From Haematococcus lacustris (lineage: Eukaryota > Chlorophyta > Chlorophyceae > Chlamydomonadales > Haematococcaceae): a stretch of 64,000 nt of DNA. The DNA is taken from NCBI GenBank assembly GCA_030144725.1, contig JASKMD010000008.1, positions 18,221,574-18,285,573 on the forward strand, given 5' to 3'. Each line of letters opens with the position of its first letter. The stretch's first letter is position 1. The notes beneath the pieces are model-generated. The model saw only the letters and a list, made by a program, of their open reading frames with translations, was not told where the DNA came from and did not search any database. The translations under genes and the position numbers were made by a program. Positions 63,774 to 64,000 of this stretch are shown in pieces.

Positions 63774-64000
63774 TGTAACGGCGAGCCTCGAGCGACACCG
63801 TTCCCCTTTGCCCGCGACACCTGTGTACTGCCTATGGCGGGCGCAGGTGGGCGCATTACTTTTACCGAGTGAGTAGGGCAGGTTAAAGCCTAGCAGCTCT
63901 GCTGTGAGGACAACTGGTTCGATTCCAGGGGGCCCCGTTCTAAGCCCTAGCCCTCTCACGAGGTACTCTGTAACTCCGCTCCATGGCAGTTTCTTCGCAG
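63774..64000 (+). repeat. 3' LTR (cut by window end)
   Basis: Matches 45231-45457 almost base for base, with about one base difference in the G-run near 63930. The last five bases (TTACA) fall outside the window. Confidence 0.93.

Larger units (their letters stand above)
45231..64000 (+). mobile_element. Ty3/Gypsy chromodomain retrotransposon (chromovirus), interrupted
   Basis: Two 232-bp LTRs (45231-45462; 63774 to the window end, five bases short) flank gag (from 45564) and pol (protease, reverse transcriptase, RNase H, integrase, chromodomain) ending at 63544. A purine-rich tract (TGGGGGGGGTGAA, about 63761-63773) precedes the 3' LTR, as expected for plus-strand priming. Without the 11,456-bp nested transposon (plus its 2-bp duplication) and the 343-bp MITE it would be about 7 kb. 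LTR copies differ by only about one base in the window, suggesting recent insertion, yet frameshifts and the insertions make this copy defective. Confidence 0.92.

Overview
The window is nuclear DNA of a green alga, most likely a chlamydomonadalean (volvocine or Haematococcus-like) species. The evidence is GC-rich DNA, short exons with GT-AG introns full of CAG/CTG and minisatellite tracts, a plastid-type pyruvate dehydrogenase gene, a plant-type PPI1 protein, TGTAA poly(A)-type signals, and a heavy load of mobile DNA. The species call is an inference.

Left part (1-34 kb), host genes. Exons were rebuilt from splice sites and reading-phase agreement. They are: the 3' half of plastid PDH E1-beta (161-1967, +); a complete UCH-family ubiquitin hydrolase (3614-8481, -); a complete NDUFAF6-like complex I assembly factor (10069-12181, -); a PPI1-like coiled-coil membrane protein (12439-14883, +) sharing a 257-bp divergent promoter with it; a complete eIF3i WD40 subunit (15526-19717, -); and a long gene of unknown identity (about 19997-33898, +) whose introns are packed with mobile DNA.

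At least eight copies or fragments of one mobile family are scattered through introns and spacers. The best copy (20906-22372, -) encodes a Fanzor/TnpB-like RuvC nuclease: GLDPG, DEFRTS and DRDCNAALN motifs are all present, but the usual zinc-finger cysteines are missing. Conserved hairpin-bearing DNA follows the stop codon in related copies and is a candidate guide-RNA region. UCH intron 6 also holds a 992-bp TA-flanked element with a helix-turn-helix ORF.

Right part (35-64 kb), nested transposons. A chromodomain Ty3/Gypsy element (5' LTR 45231-45462, 3' LTR from 63774) has gag and pol in one frame separated by a TAG. It is broken by a 343-bp hairpin MITE in gag, by frameshifts, and by an 11,456-bp DNA transposon (50339-61794) in pol. 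That transposon and a 5,960-bp gene-less relative (38850-44809) share CACT-type 20-bp terminal repeats, 2-bp target duplications and large inverted arrays of a roughly 22/44-bp repeat with core ACAGGGTCCTG. The long copy carries two divergent genes 46 bp apart: a tnp2/CACTA-like transposase (interrupted by a 500-N gap) and a 2-oxoglutarate/Fe(II) dioxygenase-like protein. The window thus offers two systems of interest: a Fanzor family with candidate guide RNAs, and a transposase-dioxygenase transposon with giant subterminal arrays.
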